Shown here: piece by piece, positions 20,941 to 30,700 of the stretch
How positions within the stretch are numbered: position 1 is the first letter of the stretch
Layout: every line of letters begins with the position of its first letter
Source of the DNA: Agelas oroides
Taxonomy: Eukaryota; Porifera; Demospongiae; Agelasida; Agelasidae
Reading direction: 5' to 3'
DNA: 64,000 nt
NCBI GenBank assembly: GCA_949130485.1
Contig: OX422185.1
Location: 649,501-713,500 of the forward strand
Made by a program: the position numbers and the translations under genes
The notes under the pieces: generated by a model
Database searches by the model: none
Told to the model about the DNA's origin: nothing
The model's input: only the letters and a program-made list of their open reading frames with translations

Positions 20941-23900
20941 CTGTATTGTAGTTCAATTTAGGGTTCAAAATCACTTGCTGAGACAAGAAATTATCTAATG
21001 TTAAGGATTGTTGGAACTAAAAAACCATGCACATCCAAAAGTATGCAAAAACCTTTTGTCCTAAAACAAACAACTATCTGCTTTTGCATAATTGCATACT
21101 TTTCTCACTTATAATTGTAGCATTATTATATACATACACACACTCACTGACCTCTTCACCATCAGAAAACCAGCATGAACTTCTGTCATCTGTGATAATA
21201 CTGGTCCCCATGTCAGAGTCTGCATCAATGTTGTGTATTGTCAGTGCTGCCTGAAACACTGGGACCCTCAATTCTGCAACAGATTCTAAAATACAAAAGT
21301 CATGTCAAAGGCTTATCAAGCCACAGAAAAGAGATGAGGTATTCACCGATTTACAATGAAGTGACTAGTGTGCACCGTGAAGCTCAATTATGAAATTTGC
21401 TGTTTACAGAGTTACATGCCCTCTTCCATTTGCGGTCACTGTGCCCTTGGTTATGTGCAAAAGCAAAGTCAACTGCTTTAAGGGATACAAATGTATAAAC
21501 TTGTGGCCTTCAGTGTTGTAAACAGGTTGCACTCTCTAGCCAGCAGTAAAAACAGTATGGTAGCCAGTCAACAGGCTAAGCATTACATCTACATTAACAA
21601 AGCCACAAAAACGTTTTCTGCAAGCGCACATAGGGATAGAACCCCCAAAAACCATCCAAGCAAGATGGGAATGACACTACCCTACATCTTGTTCCATTTT
21701 GCCAACTATGCCTTGAGTTTGTTATTTGCCAGTGTGCATAGGAGGGTTGTGGAATGCAGTGAGGTGGGTAGTGCTGCACGGGTGTGTAGTTTATGTTGAT
21801 GTCACAGAGAAGTTACGGTGTGGGTGGCTGCAATATAATTGCTACTGAGCATGGCAGATGGGGTCTTGTCTTGTATGCAGAAGTTGTATAGAGTGCATGA
21901 GCAGTGCTGCATGTGCAGTGCCGGTTTGTAGTTATGCATTCATCTAGTGGGTGTCAATAGGCTGATGTGCATGCAGAGTGTTTTTGTAGTGTGCATAGTT
22001 GGCACAATGACACAAGATGTAGGGATGGTATAAAAGTATTGTGGTGTCATTCCAATCTAGTTTGGTTGGTTTTATAAGGGTTCCATCCCTACATGCACTT
22101 GTTTTCGTTCAGAAAACTTTTTTGTGACTTGTTCCTGTTTTCGTTTTTGGGGAATGGTAAGAGAGAAGAGAGGTGGAAAGGGAGGCCCAGGGGAAGATGC
22201 ATGGTCTATATAAAGTATGTATTGTTGTTCACAAAGAACAGTTGTAAATTCAAACACTTTCAAGTGAAATTGTAAATCCAACAATCAAACTTCTCTACAG
22301 AAGTAGAAACTGCAGCCCTTGCAAACTTCACTTACTCAGTTGTGTGGAGTCCTCACATACATTTTCACTTACAGCAGCACTAGCAATACATACCTTATAG
22401 TACTTCTCCTGGAAGCATGAACATATATATCCCCTTATCTTGCACAGTAAGCTATCTAAGCACGTGATCAGTTAAGCTTCAGGGGCCTGGACTCTGGACT
22501 GGACTGGGAGTGGACTCTATGGACTGGACTATGGACTAAAATTTGGACTGATGCACAGCTCCAATGTTGACTATTTCCTACTGAGAATCATTGCCTAGGC
22601 TAGAGCAGAGGTTCTACTGCTCTTTACGTATGTTACTTGTTAGTTATCATCTACTTACCTGAGCCCAAGAGAGCTGACTGAACATAAACATTCACTAGTA
22701 TGTGTGTCCTAGTGTTTCCACTGCATGAGAGCAGAGGTAAGCCTCTAACTTTGAATGCCACAGTCCTGACTGATCATGTGATCTCTGAGGACTTAGCTGC
22801 ATTGATCTCTGTGGGACAATATTGAGGCTGAACTGAGCTGGGCCTTACATGTTGCAGGTCACTAACATCATTAATTCAGCTTTTAAAACTACTCTCGCTC
22901 ATTACCAGTCACATTACCAGAACCTACAATGCTCTCGGTAAAGTAGATAATCTTTCACAGACATGCATACTGCGCATCTTGGGGGCTGCACAACTGAGTC
23001 ACACCCACAGTCACTCTGTTGCTGCATGGGCCTGGGCCTAAGATGCCTTGGTCAAGGCCTGGGGCACTTTCAGTTTTAGACGCTGATTGGCAATGTCAAA
23101 CATGCATCAGTCCAAAACTTAGTCCAAATCTCACTCCATTGTCCAATCCATAGTCCAGTCCAGAGTCCAGAGTCCAGCTTTTACAACTACCCTTCCGGGG
23201 GTGTAGTTGTTGTGAATATTATTATAAATGGCGTATAGCGGCAAGCATAAGAATGGCATTACCTGAGAATCACCGACTAGTTCGAGTTCTTTGAGAATGA
23301 TAAGTGGTGAATGCAATACCTAGTGATTTATGGGTTTCTTTTTTCGCTTTTGAATCATTGGAATAGCTTCAGTCATTATCGTGCTAGCCTGGCTTACACT
23401 GAAAGAAAGTCAGAAGTTAGACCCGTTTTAGCGAGTTGCCGGTCTGGCACTTCAGTGATGCCCTCCAGTGAAGTTAATGGTTCCAATAGTCGTGAAAGTA
23501 CTCGATAATGGCTCACAGAGGCCTTTGACTAATCTAATGCAGACATTTCAAGCATGTAATTTGTGCACTTTTAATGTGGCTGCCATTTATTTTCGGGGCT
23601 ATCCCTACATATGGCGTACTACCGTACGCCATGATAGACCATTACTTTCAAAACAGCATAGTAGCCAGTCAATAGGCTAAGCATTAAATCTACATTAAAT
23701 AGAGCATCATTTTCAAACCCCCCTGCCTTACCAATGTCTTCTGGCTCAGATCCATTCTCATCTCCCTATGAGTGGAAAAACACATAATGCATTGAGATGT
23801 ATTCAACGGTATGAGGAAAGTGACTGGTAGTAGCCCGAAATCAAACTGTGGTCATTGAGCTCTGACCACTGAGTTACAATCACCAGCATTCACCATTCTC

Positions 23901-25418
23901 TAAGTATTGAATGCCTAAATCATACACCGGCAGCCACTCATCAGAGCTCCGTCAGGGTTCTTAAAAAAAAAAGACTCTACATGACTTCTTTCTGATAGAG
24001 CAGTTGATTTTTCAAAAATGGTTACATTATACAAGATCCCATACAGTGGCATGCGACAGTGACTACAAAATATAACTACATGTACAAACCTTGGCAGCAA
24101 ACTGGTAGTCTCCACAGGTCAGTCTGATCACACCATCAGCTGCCAGGGCACTCTCTTGCTCGCTTGACAGCGAAAATATCTCCTGCTGCACAAATGAGGG
24201 TACCTGGAAGATGAGCTGCAAGCACCCCTCTTCCGCTCGACAGAGACGTAGAACACTTCGTAAATATTTGACTAAGTCTGTATTGAAATTTCTTTAGCTC
24301 TTTCACAGTAAATTCTTCGTACACAGAATCTACTTTCACAACTAAATCAACATGATCAGCATTGCTCTTAGACCCATACTCTGGTGGACATTCATAAACT
24401 CTACGCTTTGAATATTCGTCAAATTCTTTCTCATAGTTCTGAAGCTCAGCTCTATCCTGGTCTGTACCAAGTTCATTCACAATGTGTTCAATCACATGAT
24501 AGTTGAAAAAGGAAATGTAGTCTCTAATAATGAACAGCACTTTTTCAATACTTCCTGCATTCTGGAGCTCTAGGAAGAAGGTTTGAAGTACCGGCTTTTG
24601 ACAATCCTTGTAGACAGGGTCAAATGCACCCAATGATAGGAGGTGGGTGACCAGCTTGTCCACAGGAACATTTCTTTTGCACAGTGACTCATAGACTCTG
24701 GAGTGAAGGTGCCCAAATTTACGCACGATATCTTCTGATTCCACACACAGCCTGATACTGAGCCCTTCCTTTTGCTCAGGGGTAAGCCCACTGACTTTGA
24801 GGCATGAGAATGAGCTAGTTGTAGTAGCAGGGGTTGGAGAGCCAGTCTCGGGGGGCTTCTGAGTTTCCTCAATGGAAGAGCTGGGTCCAGGACTGACTCT
24901 GGCACCTTTGGAAGTAGACACATCATCTGGCGTTGTTTTGCTAGTGCACAAGTCTTCTTGACTTCTGAAGTGAGTTTTCTTGGTGGTTTGAGAAGCTGTA
25001 GCTGAGACCACTGTGGACGAGATACAAAGTAATGCTGCTAACATTGTCTCCTGCTTCAATGAAATTTAGCATGGCAATTAGCAAGCACTTACCCACAGGT
25101 TCTGTAAACTAGCTTTTTAGCTATTACCTGAATGTTGTTCAGCAATGTTCAGAGCAAGCGCACAATTGTCTCCAGCGGCAGGGCGTGCTACTACTTTCAC
25201 CACAGCTCGCCATGTTGGTTCACCAAATCTCTCCACATTGTAGTTTCTATTTAGCCAGCAGGTAAGCATCTCCAACAAACTCTCTTTGGGTTTCCCAGTA
25301 TTGCTTTCTTGAATTGTGTTCAGACGCCCAGAGTCAATACGGAGACCTCTACCAATGGTCTTCCAACTACCAGCAACCGGCATCATCTCTGTCAGTATAT
25401 CAAAGTGATCATCTTCTC
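19603..25418 (-). CDS. Multi-exon Death domain - middle domain - ankyrin protein
   Basis: Five minus-strand exons can be joined with GT-AG introns and matching phases: 25418-25128 (ends phase 1), 25010-24090 (ends phase 0), 23765-23732 (phase 1), 21273-21152 (phase 0) and 20940-19603 with the stop codon. The product would have an N-terminal Death domain, a ~230-residue middle domain, an acidic linker and about 11 ankyrin repeats. Death domains assemble signalling complexes in the cytoplasm and ankyrin repeats bind ligands or partners, so a sensor or adaptor is likely; the ligand is unknown. No NACHT or kinase domain was seen. The 5' exon was not found: the Death exon needs a phase-1 donor, and no start in 25430-25690 provides one. 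Three single-base shifts inside exons (about 24293, 20795, 20715) need correction for a full-length product. Confidence 0.72.
21152..21273 (-). CDS. Linker exon of the Death/ankyrin gene
   Basis: 122 bp between acceptor CTGTTGCAG|AATTG and donor GAAGAG|GTCAGTGAG. Entered in phase 1 it reads ELRVPVFQAALTIHNIDADS and then a Ser/Asp-rich acidic stretch ending FSDGEE, and leaves in phase 0, exactly matching the ankyrin exon. A downstream alternative acceptor at 21250 breaks the frame and was not used. Confidence 0.6.
21594..21690 (+). mobile_element. tgtagggatgg-family MITE, degenerate copy
   Basis: Contains acaaaaacgttttctgcaag, then catagggatagaaccc and, at the far end, accctacatc. It lines up with the better copies at 22016-22135 and 30385-30510. 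Confidence 0.6.
22016..22135 (-). mobile_element. tgtagggatgg-family MITE
   Basis: An inner ~80 bp hairpin has termini gatgtagggatgg and ccatccctacat (22017-22095). Sequence shared with other copies continues outside it as the reverse complement of acaaaaaagttttctgaacg. It is non-coding. Confidence 0.75.
22485..23180. repeat. ggact-rich inverted repeat pair
   Basis: The left arm (22485-22558) is rich in ggact, for example ctggactctggactggact and tttggactgatgcac. The right arm (about 23105-23180) is its reverse complement. About 550 bp of unrelated sequence lies between. It looks like a foldback element whose arms grew by short tandem duplication. Confidence 0.65.
23732..23765 (-). CDS. Micro-exon of the Death/ankyrin gene
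   Basis: 34 bp between acceptor ACTCATAG|GGAG and donor GACATTG|GTAAGG. It is acidic (GDENGSEPEDI). The phases agree with the exons on both sides, which is the main support; such short exons are easy to predict falsely. Confidence 0.5.
24090..25010 (-). CDS. Middle-domain exon of the Death/ankyrin gene
   Basis: The acceptor TCGTCCACAG|TGGTC at 25010 follows a pyrimidine-rich tract; the donor GCCAAG|GTTTGT ends the exon at 24090. After a Ser/Thr/Pro-rich linker comes a conserved block: LTPEQKEGLSIRLC, FGHLHSRVYESL, VTHLLSLGAFDP, FFNYHVIEHIVNELGT and YEKEFDEYSKRRVYECPP. The last ~65 residues, including VPSFVQQEIFSLSSEQ and DGVIRLTCGDYQF, follow in another frame after a shift near 24293 (an AAATTTC context). 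I know this middle domain only from uncharacterised sponge-type proteins that often accompany Death domains; it has no name I can give. Confidence 0.72.
25128..25418 (-). CDS. Death domain exon
   Basis: 97 codons between acceptor TCTTTCTGGTAG|GAGAAG and donor CATTCAG|GTAATAG. The translation shows the six-helix Death fold signature: SWKTIGRGLRIDSGRLNTI, LLEMLTCWLNRN, PTWRAVVKVVARP and ALALNIAEQH. The Trp in helix 1-2, the Trp of the CWL segment and PTW are the classic positions. Death domains bind each other to build apoptosis or NF-kappaB signalling platforms. Confidence 0.82.
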
Positions 25419-27239
25419 CTACCAGAAAGAAGTGACATCGGATCAATGCAATTATCACTTCAAACATACTACTGTAGATTGGGAATTTTGCTGTTAAAGC
25501 AATTTCACAGTTGAGACCGTGAAAATTTAACCCACGAATAAAAACATTTACACAGCGATGATCAACGAATAAGCATGCGCGCAAGTCTACACCTACCGAG
25601 ATTTCCGATGGACAAATACTCTTAACAGCCACAGCATTATAGCCAGTGATACCTCGCTTTCCCGGACTAAATGCTAGGAACGCTCTAAGCGGTCGTCTAT
25701 ATTGTAACCATCAAGCGTTAAAATTTTGCGGATCCAACGAACCGCGAAAATTTAAGACCACGATAATTTGTGAAACGATTTAATTTAACATGAAAATTTC
25801 CCGATCTACGGTATTTGGACATGTTGGTGCTGAACATGACCTTCTCAACCAACAATATCACTAACCTAATGGTGTATTATCCACAGTTGGGAGCACCTTA
25901 TCTACCTGATCTGAGCCTGCATGGAGAACAATTCAGATATGGTAGCTCCAGATGTACAATTGTGTTATGGTGAACAGGAGTACTGCTGAGTGCAAAGCCA
26001 CTAATTGTGTAGTGTAGGCTAAAGGTGCACTGTATATCTGTAGTACCAGATTAACTATATACAAGTGTTGTTATCATGAGGAACAGGTATACAATGAGCG
26101 GCAGCAAGCTACAGAACTTGTCTGCAGGGGAAAAGTCCTCTAATACCTCTAATTACACTCTAGCTTCTATTTATAGAACTTCACTACAGAATAATTGTGC
26201 TTCGGTTGCACTCAAGAATGTTCAACTTCAAACCATAAGTCATGAACAATGTTGTACAGTTGTGAATATGTGCTGAGTCATGAAGCAATATAACATGTCA
26301 TAGGCTTGCATACTTCTACTTATCATGAACTGTTCATTAATGTGAAATACTGGGTCCAGTAGGAATCATAATTTGTACTTCCATCTTCTCTTTCTGCTGA
26401 CGCTCTTCACTGGTAAACAGCGTAGGGCTGTTTGTCAAAGGTGCAAAGTTAAGTGCTACTCAGACTAGCTAGGTATAGGCTAGGGTACTATGGTTTGAAC
26501 AGTGACATCATACAATCAACCGTGTCACTTCGAAGGCATCATTAGTACCCTCCTACGATCAATACGTGATTCTCCTCTTCGGGCCTGGGAATGAGGCTGC
26601 ACAATACCTTACTTATAATACTGAAGACATGCTTGAAGAAAACACTCTGCTCACGCTGGTTTAACCAATGACGCATTTTGGTGTTGTCTGACTTTGGTCG
26701 CATGTTATCAGTTGGCGCTAGCAAAAAAGGTGGGATAGGGGGAGATGGGCGGGCATATTCATGACATGCCGTGCACGTGGCGGCTGCCTTGGCTGGCTGT
26801 AGAACAGCCTTGGTTGGACCATTTCTCATCCTTGTTAGCACAAACGGGCGCAGAAACCACTCCTCTCCTCTTGTAGGGGCACAATTTCCAGATCTGTAGG
26901 CAGTTTTTAGTCAGGTAGAGTGTTTGCTGGTCTGAGATCCCTGACCATTGAAAGTTTGCTAATGAGTGGGTGTTGTTAGGGTCATGAACCATGTCAAAGA
27001 AGCTTTGGCCCATGTTTCCAGCGCTAGCTCCAAGCAGAAGTGGATTTACGGACCAAAGAAGGTATCCATAGCCTAAAAATGACCTCCAGTAAATAGTCTA
27101 CGGTGGATAAAGAGTTAAGGGCACCTCCCTTACTCCACGCTAACACAGCAGCCAACAGTATAGCCATTTCGTCTTAACACGCACACAGTCTCCAACAGGT
27201 GGTCTGAAAATCCCCAAAGGTTGTTTGTTCCGACTTTAC
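25419..27239. other. Upstream region of the Death/ankyrin gene, otherwise non-coding
   Basis: An exon encoding the protein start should lie in or beyond 25430-25690, but none has the right phase. A half copy of the cctgggaa-gaggct palindrome family is at 26582-26602. Overlapping minus frames at 26542-27013 match no family I know. Confidence 0.35.
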
Positions 27240-27240
27240 T

Positions 27241-28585
27241 GTGGAATTCCCTTCAATCAGTGGCCCTGAAGGCAGCTATGGTCCTTCCTTCACTAGTGCT
27301 GCAGAACCGAGCAAGAAATCTAAGGACCATCCAGGTCTAATCGCCCGTCGACTGAAGCAACTTACAGAACTACTAAATGAAGGACAGACCATCCAAAGCA
27401 GGCTAAACTCTCGTCCACAAGCACAGTATCTTGCCAAGGATAGAACAAAGCAGTTCACAAAGCTAATGTGTGAGGGCAAAGTGAAGGCGGCCTTGAGATT
27501 ACTCGAAGGGGAACCTTTGCCACTTGACCAGTGCACCAACGATAGCGGGAGGACAGTTCTAGACTTTTGAAGTCCAAGCACCCCCCCCCCAAATTGTGTG
27601 TTAGGAGTTGACTTTGATCCTGAACTACAAGTGGCCAAGAGCTGCACCCAGTTCTTTTTGATCAGATTGACGGCACCCTGATTCGCTCAACAGTTCAGAA
27701 GATAGATGGTGCAGCTGGGCCCTCCGGGCTTGACACTTCTTGCTGGAAGAGACTATGCACAGCTTTTAGCAACTACTCGACAGACCTATGTGATGTGCTA
27801 GCTTCCTTGTGCCGCAAGATCTACACTGAATACCTCGATCCATCAGATCTGGCCCCACTCGTTGCATGCAGATTGATAGCACTTGACAAATGCCCTGGGT
27901 CCGCCCTATTGGCATTGGGGAATGTGCACCACGGATCATTTGCAAAGCCATTGCCTCCAGTCCACGGACCGTTGGATCACAACAACGGTGTGAGGCAGTT
28001 GTCCATGCAGCAAGATCCATTTTCGGTGACCCAGCTACCGAAGCATTCTTGACGTGGATGCCACCAATGCTTTTAATTCTCTCAATCGAAAAGTTGCCCT
28101 GAAGAGCGTCATGAAGCTGTGTACCCCATTGTCTAGGGCCCTAGTGAACACATACAGGTCAGACATAGACTTGTTTATAATTATGTGGAGAAACCTTATC
28201 TTCACAAGAGGGGACCACCCAGGGGGATTCCCTTGCTATGGCAATGTATGCCATAGCAACAGTGCCCCTAATTGAAAGAATTTCAAATGATGATGTGAAG
28301 CAGTCTTGGTATGCAGATGACACCGCAGCTGGGGGCATCCTGTCCAGCCTAAGGAAGTGGTGGGATGACCTTGTGAAAATTGGCCCAGACTATGGCTACT
28401 ACCCCAATGCCAAGAAAACCCACCTTTTGGTTAATGAACACTTGGTTGCTGAGGCCACAGAATTATTCAAAGACACAGGTATTCATGTTTGCACGGAGGG
28501 AACTCGCTATCTGGGAGCAGCCATTGGCAAGGCCAGCTTTTTGCAATCTTTTGTGCGAGACAAAGTTGAGGCATACTGCAGCTAA
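27241..28585 (+). pseudogene. Non-LTR-type reverse transcriptase, frame-broken
   Basis: Reverse transcriptase motifs occur in order but in alternating frames: LAPLVACRLIALDK (about 27855), VRPIGIGECAPRIICKAI (27899), DATNAFNSLNRKVAL with the first catalytic Asp (28057), QEGTTQGDSLAMAMYAI across 28203-28255 and WYADDTAAGG with the Asp-Asp pair (28308). At least four shifts separate them. One coincides with GGG where the motif needs GGGG (27896-27899). The protein type occurs in many sponge and cnidarian genomes as a repeated RT; its class is uncertain to me. Confidence 0.78.
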
Positions 28586-28984
28586 CTACCTTCTTTCCCT
28601 GTGGGGCCAGGATTTCCCTCCACATCTCCTGCCATCAGCAGTAGCGCCAGCACCACTGCACACACACCCAGCAATAATGCCCGTATCCGCCATCCCTCTG
28701 ACCTCCGCACTCGGGACAGAGCCGCCCCCTCTCAACTTGGGACGACACACCTTGCCACACCCACACATCCCAATGGGACGCCTGCGGAACGTATATCCCA
28801 GTATCAGTGACAGGGAGACGACCGCCATGCAGCCCTGGAGAAGAAGAGGTGTGCTGTTTATGACCTCCCCCACCCCCCATCTTGCCGCCCTCCACTGGAC
28901 CGGGAGCGAGCGGCAGGCGTATCGAGACTGGCGGTAGTGGTTGTGTCCGATTCGAGCCCGCCACGTAGCGAGATCGATACCCAT
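28586..28984 (-). CDS. Unnamed RT-associated ORF, minus strand
   Basis: A 132-residue open frame beginning MGIDLATWRARIG, directly after and convergent with the reverse transcriptase. Starts with a WRARIG motif are familiar from repeated hypothetical proteins of cnidarians and sponges linked to mobile elements. It contains CGCGKVC. Its function is unknown; it may belong to the same element or to a neighbouring one. Confidence 0.35.
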   Translation of the reverse strand: MGIDLATWRARIGHNHYRQSRYACRSLPVQWRAARWGVGEVINSTPLLLQGCMAVVSLSLILGYTFRRRPIGMCGCGKVCRPKLRGGGSVPSAEVRGMADTGIIAGCVCSGAGATADGRRCGGKSWPHRERR

Positions 28985-29530
28985 AATTTTCTACCTACTC
29001 GAGTCAGACCTTCGAAGACAGTAACGCACAGTCTGACAGTTAGTAACCACAACACATGACAAGAATGCTGTGGGCTCCAACGCCCTCGAGGTGGTCTGAC
29101 CCCAGCTCGCTGCGCGCTCGGGTCTGGCTTCGCCGGACTACTCTCGAGGCGGGTTCGGGGTGGCCGGGTTAGATTCCAATCTTCTGCTTCGAGTCTGGCG
29201 GGAGTAGTTGAGTCCGATTCGAGCCCGCCACGTAGCGAGATCGATACCCATAATTTTCTACCTACTTCAGACCTTCGAAGACAGTAACGCACAGTCTGAC
29301 AGTTAGTAACCACAACACATGACAAGAATGCTGTGGGCTCCAACGCCCTCCAGGTGGTCTGACCCTAGCTCGCTGCGCGCTCGGGTCTGGCTTCGCCGGA
29401 CTACTCTCGAGGCGGGTTCGGGGTGGCCGGGTTAGATTCCAATCTTCTGCTTCGAGTCTGGCGGGAGTAGTTGAGTCCGATTCGAGCCCGCCACGTAGCG
29501 ACATCGATCCCCATTTCTACCTCCGTCAGA
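28945..29530. repeat. ~265 bp GC-rich tandem repeat, 2.2 copies
   Basis: Units start gtccgattcgagcccgccac at 28945, 29212 and 29475. Within each unit are short palindromic words (ctcgctgcgcgctcg, ctctcgaggcggg) and a cttcgccgg run. The base composition is far more GC-rich than the region. One minus frame is open over most of it, but no domain is visible. Confidence 0.75.
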
Positions 29531-29987
29531 CCTTCGACTGCAGTAACACAAGAATAGAAAACTCGCACAGGATAAATCTGTCTGTACTAGAACAACCAAG
29601 TGCCTGATTTCTAGTGCAAGGTTGTTATCCATAGGGGTATCCTTATACTTGTCTAGACTGCTCTTCGAAAACTGTGGTCTGGGAACGAGACAACCTTTTG
29701 GGTGTTGCTACGTCCTTGGGGTTCTGAAAGGGTGAGGCTAGATTCGATTTTCTTCTGTGTTGGTGTGCTGACGTGCTGATCACGGCTCTTTGTAGAATGA
29801 AAGAGTACTATGGATGTTCTAAAGGCCATTTGCTGTATTTGCATGCGAGTGCATAGGAAGAAGAGATGCAAGAAATCTCCAGACAGGAGGAGGAGTGAGG
29901 GGAGGTTGGAGAAAGGAGGAGGGGAGGAGGGAGGAGAGGTGGGACTCCTCCTCCACCCCTCCATTTTCTCCTTCACCTCCTTCTTTA
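29531..29987. other. Purine/pyrimidine-biased non-coding stretch
   Basis: A half copy of the tctgggaacgaga palindrome family occurs at 29672-29684. Positions 29880-29980 are a long aggagg-rich run followed by cctcctcc, which could fold back. No gene is seen. Confidence 0.4.
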
Positions 29988-30048
29988 TGTGTCTGGAGTT
30001 CTCTGTCATCTTCAGTCCTGTGAAAGATGACAGAGGCCTCCAGACACA
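29988..30048. other. Strong hairpin with 25 bp arms
   Basis: The arms at 29988-30012 (tgtgtctggag...tgtcatctt) and 30024-30048 pair at 23 of 25 positions around an 11-base loop. It could be a hairpin RNA precursor or a cruciform-forming site. No transcription evidence is available from sequence alone. Confidence 0.6.
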
Positions 30049-30384
30049 CAGAGGAAGTGGGGAGGACTAAAGATGGAATGAATCATGGTACATTAAATAA
30101 TCTGAGCTGTCTTAATAACTATAGCTACCTGCTCCTAGCCGGAGAGCAAGAAGCATGTGGTCTTGTGCTCACAAGCATCCCACTTCTACCTAGTCCTGCA
30201 TCAGCCAGCTCAGGTTTTGAGTGAAGGGTGTGGTGTATGAGATTGGATATAGCCTTACTCTCCTCCCTTTCTCCCATCATTTTCTTCTCCCCTCCTTTTC
30301 TCCCCTCTCTAACAATATTGCAGCAAAATAATTTGTGAGTGCTAGCTAGTAGTTTTTCACTTGTGATAGAAGTCACTTAGTCTA
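30049..30384. other. Non-coding stretch downstream of the Pmp-like gene
   Basis: No supported gene; pyrimidine-rich ctcccctcctttt runs occur at 30260-30310. Confidence 0.35.
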
Positions 30385-30510
30385 TTAGTAACAAAGTTAC
30401 AAAAAAGTTTTCCGAATGAAAACAAGCGCATGTAGGGATGGAACCCTCAAAAACCAGCCAAACAAGATGGGAATGACACCACAACACATTCACACCATCC
30501 CTAGAGTGGT
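30385..30510 (+). mobile_element. tgtagggatgg-family MITE
   Basis: The copy reads acaaaaaagttttccgaatg, then a ~70 bp hairpin with ends catgtagggatgg and ccatcccta. It is close to the reverse complement of 22016-22135. Confidence 0.72.
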
Positions 30511-30700
30511 AACTATCAGAAGTTCTAGGTGCTGTGTGAGCAGAAAATGTGCATTGTAAACTGCAAGAAAGCAAACAAATAGTTATACGTGTTTAGAAAA
30601 CTTCCGGAAGCTAACTTTATACAGGTGAAACACTGTTAATTAAACCATGTTCATAGCTAGCTAGTGTTCAATCAAGTTTGAGGTAAAAATGGTCACAAAA

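Larger units (their letters stand above)
21274..23731 (-). other. Intron with several foldback elements
   Basis: A 2.46 kb intron of the Death/ankyrin gene, housing two copies of the tgtagggatgg family (21594-21690, 22016-22135) and a ggact-rich inverted repeat (22485-23180). No embedded gene was recognised. Confidence 0.5.

Noticed and set aside
25430-25690. First exon of the Death/ankyrin gene
   Set aside because: A start with a GTAGGT donor exists near 25600, but its phase (0 or 2) does not fit the phase-1 entry of the Death exon.
28858-29504. Arg/Pro/Ser-rich minus frames
   Set aside because: They follow the GC-rich tandem repeat unit and repeat with it; a domain is lacking.
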